Source: a virus. From it: DNA of 30,755 nt. The notes beneath the pieces are model-generated. The model did no database searches. It was not told the origin of the DNA and saw nothing but the letters and a program-made list of their open reading frames with translations. Shown here in pieces: positions 7,302 through 14,696 of this stretch. The stretch is taken from positions 1-30,755 of the IMG/VR virus record IMGVR_UViG_3300036820_000650; one strand, given 5' to 3'. Each line of letters opens with the position of its first letter. The stretch's first letter is position 1. The position numbers and the translations under genes were made by a program.

Positions 7302-8159
7302 ATGCCTTATCCGACTGATCTAACGACGCTAGCGAGAGCGGCTAATTACATCACGCCGGGCCTGAGCGGCCAAGCGTTGAATGCGGCTACTCCTGTGCTG
7401 GCGTTGCAGATCAGTGCATGCTCGAACACGATTCAGCGATATCTGGCGCGTCAGTTGCCTGCGTTGGGACGTTCGGAGTTGCGCAATGGTCAAGGTCGTC
7501 CCTCAATCCGCACGTTGGTTACCCCGATCATTGAGATTTCCCAGCTCCAGATTTCGGCCATCGGCGGCTCAGAAGCTTGGTCAATCATCCCCCCTGCAAA
7601 CGGCCAGGGCGGTTGGGGTTACACGAACGATAGTTGGTTCATCAATCTACAACCGGGTTGGTTCGGATCATATTTCCCGGTCGGCAAGCAGAACGTCCAG
7701 ATTACTTACACAGCGGGTTTCGTTACGCCTGGGATGATCGCGCTCAACACATTATCAAGTTGGGTTGCATTGACACCAACGATTGCCGGCACACAGATTC
7801 AGAATGCAGGCTATTACTATCTCGCCGTTACGGCTGGTGCCACAGGAGCGACTGCACCAGCGTGGAGCACAGTTACGAACAGCTTGACGACCGATGGCTC
7901 TCCAGCGATTGCCTGGATGTGTCAAGGCGCTGTGCCGGTATTGCCCGCGGGGGCGAGTTACATCCCCGAGGACATCGAACTCAGTTGTCTCGAACTGGTG
8001 AGTTTAACTTACAAGAATCAAACACGGGTAGGCGACACAGGTACAGGTGTGGGACCGGATCGAGTGAACTACATGCTCGCGGCTATGCCCAAACCTACGA
8101 TGGAGCGTCTGAATCGTCACCGTGAAGTTTTCCCTGTGGATGGCGCAGGAACTCAGTAA
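7302..8159 (+). CDS. gp6-like head-tail connector (adaptor) with inserted beta module
   Basis: The start is ATG 7302, four bases after the previous stop. The 285-residue protein opens with PYPTDLTTLARAANYI and helices typical of HK97 gp6-like adaptors, then VQITYTAGFVTP (131-143) and a final helix PEDIELSCLELVSLTYK (222-238). Between these two conserved pieces, residues about 146-219 carry an extra module with GYYYLAVTAGATGATAPAW and TDGSPAIAWMC, a sequence style I know from modules repeated in phage tail fibres. The adaptor would form the ring below the portal. The call rests on fold-like motifs and on position two genes after the capsid gene. Confidence 0.7.
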   Translation: MPYPTDLTTLARAANYITPGLSGQALNAATPVLALQISACSNTIQRYLARQLPALGRSELRNGQGRPSIRTLVTPIIEISQLQISAIGGSEAWSIIPPANGQGGWGYTNDSWFINLQPGWFGSYFPVGKQNVQITYTAGFVTPGMIALNTLSSWVALTPTIAGTQIQNAGYYYLAVTAGATGATAPAWSTVTNSLTTDGSPAIAWMCQGAVPVLPAGASYIPEDIELSCLELVSLTYKNQTRVGDTGTGVGPDRVNYMLAAMPKPTMERLNRHREVFPVDGAGTQ

Positions 8160-8179
8160 ATTGACGGAGTGCATAAGCA

Positions 8180-8746
8180 GTGAGTACACTAGCGATCATG
8201 AGATCAACACCGTGGATGCTAGGGAACAAAAATGGTCTTAAGCATGGTTATTCCAGAACACTTATGTACAGGGCGTGGAGTGTGATGATAGCCCGAACTG
8301 ATGTGGAAATTGCTCCAAGCTGGCTAGTGTTCACAAACTTCCTCGCTGATATGGGCGAGCGTCCGGAAGGAAAGGTACTTGAGCGTGTAGATATAAGTGC
8401 GGGGTTCTGCAAAGATAACTGCAGATGGGGGAAAGACACTAGATTTACTGTGCGTCATGGGATGACGTTTTCACCCACTTATACATCGTGGAACGGGATG
8501 AAGAACAGATGCCTGAATCCCAAAGTAAAGGATTTTAAATACTATGGGGGACGCGGCATTTCAATAGATCCCCGCTGGATGTTGTTTGAGAATTTCCTCG
8601 CTGATATGGGCGAGCGTCCGGAAGGGACAACCATTGATCGAATTGAGGTCAACGGCAACTACTGCAAAAGCAATTGCCGTTGGGCCGGTCCGGATATTCA
8701 AGGTAGGAATCGAAGAAACGTGGGTCCAGTAAATCAAGGAGATTGA
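8180..8746 (+). CDS. HNH/AP2-like inserted phage protein, tandem-duplicated domain
   Basis: A GTG at 8180 with GGAG 10 bases upstream gives 188 residues; an ATG at 8198 is an alternative. The second half has the pattern TSWNGMKNRCLNP, YYGGRGISIDPRW, FENFLADMGERPEGTTIDRIEVNGNYCKSNCRWA, which is widespread in selfish or accessory phage proteins often annotated as HNH- or AP2-like DNA-binding. The first half is a shorter copy (TNFLADMGERPEG, AGFCKDNCRWG). A canonical HNH catalytic triad is not visible, so nuclease activity is doubtful. Its presence between connector and decoration genes suggests insertion of a mobile gene. The two copies share a 32-base exact DNA repeat. Confidence 0.7.
   Translation: MSTLAIMRSTPWMLGNKNGLKHGYSRTLMYRAWSVMIARTDVEIAPSWLVFTNFLADMGERPEGKVLERVDISAGFCKDNCRWGKDTRFTVRHGMTFSPTYTSWNGMKNRCLNPKVKDFKYYGGRGISIDPRWMLFENFLADMGERPEGTTIDRIEVNGNYCKSNCRWAGPDIQGRNRRNVGPVNQGD
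8339..8625 (+). repeat. 32-base exact direct repeat within the HNH-like gene
   Basis: Bases 8339-8370 and 8594-8625 are identical over 32 positions, starting TTCCTCGCTGATATGGGC and ending CGGAAGG. The copies are 255 bases (85 codons) apart and encode FLADMGERPEG in both domain copies, while flanking codons differ. Perfect identity limited to this core suggests recent gene conversion or a recent duplication with strong constraint. Confidence 0.85.
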
Positions 8747-8747
8747 A

Positions 8748-9611
8748 ATGCCTAACTACGCACTTCCTAACCCGGCAACAGCTCAAGATCTTGCAAACAT
8801 TATTGCGGCGATCGTTGGGAATTTTCCGCTTACTCCTCCTGCTGTTACCTTAACGGTTGCGACTTCGGGTTCCACCACATATACCTATGTGGTTGTGGCT
8901 AAGATGTATGGGCTGGCTTATCCGGTCACAGCCACAACTGCACTCGCAGCATCGACGCTCACGGCAACCAATAACATTGCAATCGCTTGGTCTGCACTTG
9001 TGCCACCTATTCCGGCGCCATCCACAGCGCTCTCCGCTGTGCTCTACGATGTCTACAGGACGGCTGGAGGCACGACACAGGGCAAGATCCTATCCAATCT
9101 GTCGCCACTGCAGCTAGGCCCACTTAACGCCACACAGCTCGCCGCCGCGGGCGCAGGTGGAAATCTGCCTGGTGGGATTACATTCAACTCAGGGTCGCTC
9201 AATGCTCTGCAGGTCATCGATAACGGCATTGCTGGCGATGGCACAACGCCTCCGACTTTCAGTAGCTTTGGCACGATTGCCACAGGAGTAGTTGAGCCGT
9301 TGCAAGTTGCTAGTGCCTCTGGTGCCATCATGATCGCCTCTGGCACCGTGCTAATTACAGATACAGGTGTGTGCGCTCTTACTTTGGCCCAGCCTGTTGC
9401 GGGTTCTCCTGCCTCTGGCGGGCAAGATGGGTCAACACTACTGATTAGTTCAACTACGGCAGAAGCACACACAGTTACTTGTGCGTCGAATGGCATTAGT
9501 CCATCACATCATTTGCTGACGTTCACCGCTAATGTAACCAGCTATGTGACTTTGATAGCCTATAACGGGCTTTGGTATCTCGGACCACTGCTAACTGTGA
9601 CAGCCAGCTAA
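8748..9611 (+). CDS. Putative capsid decoration or head-fibre protein
   Basis: A 287-residue protein almost without charged residues, rich in Ala, Thr, Ser and Gly. It begins with a short helical segment (PATAQDLANIIAAIVGNF), then an Ig/FN3-like part (VTLTVATSGSTTYTYVVVAKMYG, and LYDVYRTAGG), a central linker, and a C-terminal beta region (SGTVLITDTGVCALTLAQP, GQDGSTLLISST, AHTVTC, SYVTLIAYNGLWYLG). The C-terminal pattern is one I associate with phage surface or fibre proteins. Its location between connector and neck genes fits a virion surface protein. AAGGAG lies 6 bases before the ATG. Function remains inferred. Confidence 0.5.
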   Translation: MPNYALPNPATAQDLANIIAAIVGNFPLTPPAVTLTVATSGSTTYTYVVVAKMYGLAYPVTATTALAASTLTATNNIAIAWSALVPPIPAPSTALSAVLYDVYRTAGGTTQGKILSNLSPLQLGPLNATQLAAAGAGGNLPGGITFNSGSLNALQVIDNGIAGDGTTPPTFSSFGTIATGVVEPLQVASASGAIMIASGTVLITDTGVCALTLAQPVAGSPASGGQDGSTLLISSTTAEAHTVTCASNGISPSHHLLTFTANVTSYVTLIAYNGLWYLGPLLTVTAS

Positions 9612-9612
9612 C

Positions 9613-10206
9613 ATGTTCAACATTCAACTCAGAGGCGATAAGCAACTGTCTGCACGGCTTGGCCGGCTATCCCCAGCTATCCGCCAAGCCGCGCGCAAAC
9701 ACTTAGCCGTGATTGGTGAGAATCTCGCCACCTACGGCAAGACAGTTGCCTGGGAGGAATCGGGCCTCAAAGTCAGAACAGGGGATCTCAGGCGATCGAT
9801 GGCCGCCATGCCTGTTACGGAGAACGAACATGGCCTTCAAGGTGGAATGCTTGCGGGCCAGGGATTGGCTTATGGACCCATCCAGGAATACGGCGGAATC
9901 ATTCGGGCGAAGAACGTCACGTTCCTTACCATTCCTCTCGATGAAGCCCTCACTGCAAGCGGCGTTGCTCGATTTAGCGCTCGCGATGCGGAAGCGGCTG
10001 GATATCGAACCTTTGTCCGCAATCACATCATCTACGGAGTCAAGGACGGTGTTCTCTATCCTCTGTTCCTCCTTGTCCCATCTGTAACCATTCCGGCTAC
10101 GCATTTCGCCGGGCGCATTCTGGCGCCGAACAGAACAATGATCGAACGGGAATTGAAGCAGGCTGTGGATGAGGGGATTCACGAGTCGAAGTTAGGGAGT
10201 GAATGA
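9613..10206 (+). CDS. HK97 gp10-like neck / tail-completion protein
   Basis: The 197-residue protein starts MFNIQLRGDKQLSARLGRLSPAIRQ, then a helix, VRTGDLRRSMA (residues about 55-65), AYGPIQEYGGI (95-105) and a C-terminal THFAGRILAPNRTMIEREL helix. The combination of an RTG-L-S element, the Y-x-x-x-x-EYGG element and the terminal helix is characteristic of the HK97 gp10 family, which joins head connectors to the tail. The start is one base after the previous stop. There is no clear ribosome binding site, so translation is probably coupled. Confidence 0.75.
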   Translation: MFNIQLRGDKQLSARLGRLSPAIRQAARKHLAVIGENLATYGKTVAWEESGLKVRTGDLRRSMAAMPVTENEHGLQGGMLAGQGLAYGPIQEYGGIIRAKNVTFLTIPLDEALTASGVARFSARDAEAAGYRTFVRNHIIYGVKDGVLYPLFLLVPSVTIPATHFAGRILAPNRTMIERELKQAVDEGIHESKLGSE

Positions 10207-10458
10207 ATGAGTATTGAAAAGCGTATCAAGGAACTGGGACTTCAGTCCTATGGTAGCCAAGCGATCAGCCTTACGATTGAGTACGGCTGGATCCGAACAT
10301 CTGAGAACGTAAACGGTGAGTATCGCCCGACTGTGAAACTCTTCATGTGGGTTGAGAACGGCCAGACAATCCAATGCGAGGGCAGCTCAGTTGAAAAGGT
10401 TCTCGACAAGGCTGAAGAGCGCTTGAGCCAGTACAAAGGGAGCAAGGAGCTGGATTAA
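10207..10458 (+). CDS. Small hypothetical protein, 83 aa
   Basis: It starts directly after the neck gene with GGGAG 7 bases before the ATG. The sequence is MSIEKRIKELGLQSYGSQ, then beta-like segments (ISLTIEYGWIRT, RPTVKLFMWVENG) and a C-terminal helix (SSVEKVLDKAEERLSQY). The composition is charged and ordinary, unlike the low-charge virion surface proteins nearby, suggesting an intracellular accessory protein. No family recognised. Confidence 0.6.
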   Translation: MSIEKRIKELGLQSYGSQAISLTIEYGWIRTSENVNGEYRPTVKLFMWVENGQTIQCEGSSVEKVLDKAEERLSQYKGSKELD

Positions 10459-10509
10459 TTGCGTGCGAAACTGCACAAGATTCATGATCTATCAGGATGC
10501 CCGGCGTAA
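10459..10509 (+). CDS. Possible 16-residue peptide
   Basis: A TTG directly after the previous stop, with AAGGAG 9 bases upstream, opens a 16-residue frame ending GCPA before TAA, 12 bases ahead of the next gene. It may be a real micropeptide or only a link that carries ribosomes to the downstream GTG start. Weak evidence. Confidence 0.2.
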   Translation: MRAKLHKIHDLSGCPA

Positions 10510-10521
10510 GGAGCAGAAAGT

Positions 10522-10986
10522 GTGGCACTCGGCAGGGAAAAGATCTACTCGGCCTTCTATGCGCAGATTGCAGCACTGCTGCTCGCGCCGGCCGGTCCTT
10601 TCATGTATGGCGGACGCAGGCCAGTTCCCCCCAGTGGATTGGGACAGTATCAGTATCCGGCTTTTTTCTTTATGGAGTCCGGAGAGATTTACGATCGTAC
10701 CGTTTTACGTGCTCCTGCTCGCGTTTCGTTACTCGCGACCCTGAGCATACATAGCGTGTTGGGTGACATTCATGATGAATCGAGTGTGCCTCAACTGAAC
10801 AATTTAGCGGATGCTGTCGAGGATGCGATTCAGGGAGCCTGTCAGCCGACATGCCAACTGATCCTGGGAGGATTAGTGCAACAGGCTTGGATCAATCATC
10901 GGCAGATGGTAATCACTGGGTCGTATCCGCAGCAGAGCTCAGTGCAGAACATGGGAATTGAGATTGTTTTACCACACTCTAGGTGA
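10522..10986 (+). CDS. Tail terminator-like protein (siphovirus/lambda U style)
   Basis: GTG start at 10522 with AGGAG 9 bases upstream. The 154 residues follow a pattern I recognise from phage tail-terminator proteins: an N-terminal helix GREKIYSAFYAQIAALL, then PAFFFMESGEIYDR, a strand ARVSLLATLSIHSV, a helix LNNLADAVEDAIQ, then LGGLVQQAWI and a final strand GIEIVLPH. Such proteins cap the tail tube and join it to the head. Another terminator-like gene lies just downstream (11551), so one of the two may have a different neck role. The gene ends in GTGA overlapping the next start. Confidence 0.55.
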   Translation: MALGREKIYSAFYAQIAALLLAPAGPFMYGGRRPVPPSGLGQYQYPAFFFMESGEIYDRTVLRAPARVSLLATLSIHSVLGDIHDESSVPQLNNLADAVEDAIQGACQPTCQLILGGLVQQAWINHRQMVITGSYPQQSSVQNMGIEIVLPHSR

Positions 10987-11369
10987 GTATGAAGACTATT
11001 GCAGAAGCACAAAGACACGGAGTCGGATGCGATTGCAAAAAGTGCTATGGCGATTATCGCGCTGCGGCCGGTTCCGGCAAGTACGACAAGGAGTGTGCTA
11101 CCTGCGAAGCGAAATCGATGCATCATAACTCGATGCGTCAGAAACACGATTCAAAGGTTTGGGGCCATGACGGCGGCCCTGTCCTCTCTATTGAGCAAAA
11201 GGCACAGCACTTGATGGCGGCCAAAGCTCACGAGAAAGCTTCACATCACTTCGGTCAAGCTGCACGTGCCTATCAAGAGGAGCGACCAAAAGCTGCGAAG
11301 GAGCATGAAGCTTTTGGAGAAGACCATGCGGACAAGGCGCAGAAGCTCACCGATAAGTGTGACATGTGA
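10983..11369 (+). CDS. Cysteine- and histidine-rich small protein, putative metal-binding
   Basis: The GTG at 10983 overlaps the previous TGA (GTGA); an ATG at 10989 is an alternative but leaves hardly any spacing to AGGTGAG. The 128-residue product has CDCKKC near residue 16 and CATCEAK near residue 40, a possible zinc knuckle, followed by HHNSMRQKH and a helical, alanine- and histidine-rich region (AAKAHEKASHHFGQAARAY, KAAKEHEAFGEDHADKA) built of irregular helical repeats. I do not recognise a named function. It lies between two tail-terminator-like genes and looks like an inserted accessory gene rather than a virion part. Confidence 0.6.
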   Translation: MSMKTIAEAQRHGVGCDCKKCYGDYRAAAGSGKYDKECATCEAKSMHHNSMRQKHDSKVWGHDGGPVLSIEQKAQHLMAAKAHEKASHHFGQAARAYQEERPKAAKEHEAFGEDHADKAQKLTDKCDM

Positions 11370-11554
11370 TGAAAGGGCCACACAAGTTCGAGTCAACACA
11401 AGTGAATGCGGCCGGGGAGCCCGCAGAGTTCCAACGTATCTGCAAGCGCTGCGGAGCGGTTGAGGCAAACTGTCCGCCAGTTACCTGCTATCGCGTAAGC
11501 TTCTGGCGTTGGCTGGCCCAAAGTACTTTAAAAGTTTTGACGTGGAAGATATGA
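11369..11554 (+). CDS. Small zinc-ribbon-like protein, 61 aa
   Basis: The ATG at 11369 overlaps the preceding stop by one base and the stop overlaps the next ATG (ATGA at 11551-11554), so it is linked on both sides. The product contains CKRCGAVEANCPPVTC (residues about 26-41), four cysteines suited to one zinc site, then an aromatic and basic C-terminal segment (SFWRWLAQSTLKVLTWKI). Function unknown. Confidence 0.5.
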   Translation: MKGPHKFESTQVNAAGEPAEFQRICKRCGAVEANCPPVTCYRVSFWRWLAQSTLKVLTWKI

Positions 11555-12174
11555 GTCTGACTCCCAGTTATGGCAATCTCCCGACAGTCATTGATCCCAC
11601 AGCGTGGGCTGGGAGAACCACAAACTATCTGCTCGATCCTGGGACGGTCCAGAACCAACTGCAAGCGCAACTCAATCTGATCTTCCAGCGGTTCAGTCTG
11701 TCGATCAGCACCTATGTGTTTCCCAAGTTTGACTTCGATACCTGGTGGGCCGGTCCGGACATTGCTTTTGTGTTGATCTCTTATGCCGGCGCCGATCACT
11801 CAAAACCCAAGTCGACCTCCGCTATGCATCAGGAGACGGTGCAGAAGTACAGGTTCACTATCGAGGCTAGGCAGGTTTGCTGGCCGCTGACTGGACCGGG
11901 CTCGGTTTATTACTTGCTTCAGTTCATTCAGCAGGCAATGGGTGGCTTCCAAGTGCCCGGCACGCGCCGCGGCTATTTTACTGAGGAGCGATTCAACGAA
12001 CAGGACCCGCAAGGGCGTGTGTGGCTTTATGACATAACTTACAATGTCGTGTTCGATCGCCAGATGCTACAGCCTATCTACGATCTCGCGAATCTTGTGC
12101 AAGAAAACGTAGCAGTGACTGCGAGCATTGGTGAGAACGTCAGTCCTACAGAAGACTTGGTAATTGAGCCGTAG
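11551..12174 (+). CDS. Mu gp37-like tail terminator / tail-to-head joining protein
   Basis: ATG 11551 with GGAAG a few bases upstream gives 207 residues. Features include LQAQLNLIFQRFSLSISTYVFP at the N terminus, DIAFVLISYAGADHS, a strand QKYRFTIEARQVCWP, a helix GSVYYLLQFIQQAMGG, and a C-terminal strand RVWLYDITYNVVF. This alternation and the position immediately before the sheath gene fit the gp37 family of Mu-like phages, which end the tail tube and sheath. The call rests on pattern and gene order; the neighbouring terminator-like gene at 10522 makes the division of labour uncertain. Confidence 0.55.
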   Translation: MSLTPSYGNLPTVIDPTAWAGRTTNYLLDPGTVQNQLQAQLNLIFQRFSLSISTYVFPKFDFDTWWAGPDIAFVLISYAGADHSKPKSTSAMHQETVQKYRFTIEARQVCWPLTGPGSVYYLLQFIQQAMGGFQVPGTRRGYFTEERFNEQDPQGRVWLYDITYNVVFDRQMLQPIYDLANLVQENVAVTASIGENVSPTEDLVIEP

Positions 12175-12188
12175 GGAGGTGTACCATT
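12174..12188 (+). promoter_or_regulatory. Ribosome binding site and ATT start of sheath gene
   Basis: GGGAGGT (12174-12180) is followed by a 5-base GTACC spacer and ATT at 12186. The site is as strong as any in the window, while the nearest standard start (TTG 12207) is 27 bases beyond GGAGG, too far to be served by it. It therefore decides the start in favour of ATT. Confidence 0.7.
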
Positions 12189-13754
12189 AGTTTCTTTCAT
12201 GGTATTTTGATCACCGAAGTCTCCCTGGGCGGCGTAACGATTCAGGTCGTCAATTCGGCAATTATTGGTTTAGTTGGGACTGCACCGCAATGGCTGAATG
12301 GATCAGCCACCAAACCGGGCATCAACACACCTACGCTTGTCACGACACAGGCCCAGGCTGCCGCTTTTGGGCCACTGACATCCGGCTACACGATTCCACG
12401 CGCCCTGTATGCCATCCAGCAGCAGGGCGCGGGCGCTGTGATCGTCATCGACGTATTCGATCCGGCCACTGATAGCGCTTCTCAGACGGCCACAGCTTAC
12501 ACAGCCCCAGCAACCAATGCCATTCCCATCACTCTCGGTCACATGGGAATCATCGGACCTGGGCTCGGAGCTGTTTATGATCTTGAGACCACAGTCGTGG
12601 TTACGAATTCCGGCGCCACCACAACATACGTCGAGGGCACCGACTACACCATCGACTATGTCAATGGCTTGCTCTACACCAAATCGGCCGGAGCGATCAC
12701 ACCGTCAGAAGCGATCAAAGTTGCGTTCAGCTACTGCTCGCCTTCGGCTGTAACCAGCGGGAATATTGTTGGTACGGTAACGAGCGGTGTTTACACCGGC
12801 GCGCAGTGCCTGCTGAACACGATGGCTACGATGGGAATCACGGCCAAGCTTCTCATCACACCATCCTTTTACGATTCGACCACAGCGACCGGCATGACAA
12901 CGTTGGCCAATACGCTGTCGGCTAATTTCTTACTCGATCTTGCAAACAACACAACTGTGGCGAATGCGATCGCCGCCCGCGGCACATCGGGAAGCCCCTG
13001 GGAAACTGCGAGCTATCGCGTGTGGTGCTGCTTCCCTGGCGTGCTGTTCCAGGACAACAGCATCGTCCCGACCGGAGTTACGATATCTGCGCAAGGCACA
13101 GTCGTTCTGGCCTATAGCACAGGCACAGTAGATTCCACACCTAGCCAGTGGTTTGCCGGCGTGCAGGCCAATGTCGATCTGACTAGGGGCTATTGGTTCT
13201 CACCATCGAACAATCCCATCAATGGTGTGTTGGGACCTGACATCGCCATGTACATGAGCGCCTTCGATCCCAACAGCGATACGAATCAGCTTAACGCTGC
13301 CGGCATTGTGACTGTGTTTAATGGCTTCGGCACTGGCTTTCGTGTTTGGGGCAATCGCAATGCAGCCTTTCCCTCAAACACGAATCCGACCACATTCATT
13401 GCTGTGCGCAGAACACTCGATGTGATTGAGCAATCAATCCAGGTGAGCAGCTTACCATTTCTCGATCAGCCAATCACCAACGGTCTGATCAATTCGATCC
13501 TAAGTGCTGTGAATGGCTTTCTGCGTACGCTCATCCAACAAGGTGCTTTGTTGACGGGCTCGGCCATCACTTACAATCCGGCTGACAACCCAGTAACGAG
13601 CCTTCAGGCCGGGCAGTTGACTTTTGAGGTTGCTGTGATGCCTCCGCCTCCAGCAGAAGAGATCATCTACAACGTTTACGTTGACATTAGTTTGCTGGCC
13701 AATCTGGGTCCGACGATTACCACCACTTCAACCAACGCGAACGTACTGCCTTAA
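12186..13754 (+). CDS. Contractile tail sheath protein (ATT start)
   Basis: From 12186 the frame reads ATT AGT TTC TTT CAT GGT ATT TTG, giving (M)SFFHGILITEVSLGG, the N terminus typical of P2/Mu-type sheaths. GGAGG ends 6 bases before the ATT. The frame has an in-frame stop at 12165 and no ATG, GTG or TTG before TTG 12207, which would remove SFFHGI. The 522-residue protein then has VNSAIIGLVGTAP, YTIPRALYAIQQQGAGAVIVIDVFDP, central insertions, a helix-rich domain (NFLLDLANNTTVANAIAARG), RGYWFSPSNNPINGVLGPDI, FRVWGNRNAAF, FIAVRRTLDVIEQSI and a C-terminal handshake region ending with EEIIYNVYVDISLLANLG. It polymerises around the tube and contracts during infection. Confidence 0.88.
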   Translation: MSFFHGILITEVSLGGVTIQVVNSAIIGLVGTAPQWLNGSATKPGINTPTLVTTQAQAAAFGPLTSGYTIPRALYAIQQQGAGAVIVIDVFDPATDSASQTATAYTAPATNAIPITLGHMGIIGPGLGAVYDLETTVVVTNSGATTTYVEGTDYTIDYVNGLLYTKSAGAITPSEAIKVAFSYCSPSAVTSGNIVGTVTSGVYTGAQCLLNTMATMGITAKLLITPSFYDSTTATGMTTLANTLSANFLLDLANNTTVANAIAARGTSGSPWETASYRVWCCFPGVLFQDNSIVPTGVTISAQGTVVLAYSTGTVDSTPSQWFAGVQANVDLTRGYWFSPSNNPINGVLGPDIAMYMSAFDPNSDTNQLNAAGIVTVFNGFGTGFRVWGNRNAAFPSNTNPTTFIAVRRTLDVIEQSIQVSSLPFLDQPITNGLINSILSAVNGFLRTLIQQGALLTGSAITYNPADNPVTSLQAGQLTFEVAVMPPPPAEEIIYNVYVDISLLANLGPTITTTSTNANVLP

Positions 13755-13771
13755 GCTAGGGAGAATTATTT

Positions 13772-14293
13772 ATGTCATCGCTCGTGATAAACGCTCTCTC
13801 GAACGCCAATGTATATGTTGGTGGCATAGGCTTCCTTGGCCAAGCGGCAGAAGCAACGGTTCCTCAGCCGAAGCGCATTTTCACAGACTATAAAGCTCTG
13901 GGTATGATGGCCCGGATCGAGATTCCGACTGGATGGGACAAGCTTGATGGCTCAATCAAATGGTCCAGCTTCGATGAGTCATATCTGCTACAAGTCGCCC
14001 AGTCGACAGCGGTGCTCCCGTTTAGTGTGCTAGCTGATTTGCAGACATTTTCTGCGGCTGGTGAAATTGAAGAGCAACCGGTGATTTACAACTTTACCGG
14101 TACGTACAAGGATATAGGTAAGATCAATTTCAAATCCCAGGAATTGGTTGAGTTCACGACCGAGCTTGTTGTCTATCATGTGGAGTTGTATGTCGCTGGC
14201 CAGCAGATTTACCTTTATGATGCCTTCTCGAATCAATACATTGTTGGTGGAGTAGACCAACTAGCGCTTTATAGAGCGAATATAGGTTCGTAG
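13772..14293 (+). CDS. Major tail tube protein (P2 FII-like)
   Basis: The 173-residue protein lies 17 bases after the sheath gene with GGGAG 9 bases before its ATG. It has LVINALSNANVYVGGIGFLGQAAEATVPQ, a YKALGMMARIEIPTGWDKLDGSIKW stretch, and C-terminal strands FTGTYKDIG, VEFTTELVVYHVELYVAGQQIYLYDAFSN, fitting the P2-type tail tube family, whose members begin with a similar leader and contain a repeated beta hairpin. It forms the inner tube through which DNA passes. Position between sheath and chaperone is the classic arrangement. Confidence 0.85.
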   Translation: MSSLVINALSNANVYVGGIGFLGQAAEATVPQPKRIFTDYKALGMMARIEIPTGWDKLDGSIKWSSFDESYLLQVAQSTAVLPFSVLADLQTFSAAGEIEEQPVIYNFTGTYKDIGKINFKSQELVEFTTELVVYHVELYVAGQQIYLYDAFSNQYIVGGVDQLALYRANIGS

Positions 14294-14339
14294 CACATTA
14301 GCACATTACAATTCTAGGAAACAACTTCCGGAGAACAAT

Positions 14340-14696
14340 ATGGAACGTCCCAAGCCCAATGCGGCGCCGTCTTTTCCTGTCCAGCCCAGCGCTCCTCAGC
14401 CTGAAATAGTCAAAACATTTACTCTACCATCCGGCAAAGTCGTCACAGTGCTGCGTGCTAAGGGCAAGCATCAGCGCCTGGCTCTGATGGCTGCCGGCCC
14501 GACTGCTGACCGCTACAAGATCCTTTACGCGCTCATTGCACAGATCACTCGTATCGATGGGAAGATAGTACCCATGGAAGCCTTGGACGAGATGGATTTG
14601 TCCGATTTGATCCTGATCGAAAAAGAGGTAAATGAAGTGATGGGCCCTTTAGGGGCGGCGAAGGAGGAAGTGGAAAAAGAGCACTTACCATCATAA
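14340..14696 (+). CDS. Tail assembly chaperone, short product (P2 E / Mu gp41-like)
   Basis: GGAG lies 7 bases before ATG 14340. The 118 residues comprise a proline-rich start, a short beta element FTLPSGKVVTVLRAKGKHQ, and helices (RLALMAAGPTADRYKILYALIAQITRIDG, ALDEMDLSDLILIEKEVNEVMGPLG). Between tube and tape measure, this is the place of the chaperone pair that holds the tape measure during tail assembly; these pairs normally use a programmed frameshift. A second frame (14636-14830) continues the protein, as listed separately. After the slip candidates the short form ends KEEVEKEHLPS. Confidence 0.75.
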   Translation: MERPKPNAAPSFPVQPSAPQPEIVKTFTLPSGKVVTVLRAKGKHQRLALMAAGPTADRYKILYALIAQITRIDGKIVPMEALDEMDLSDLILIEKEVNEVMGPLGAAKEEVEKEHLPS

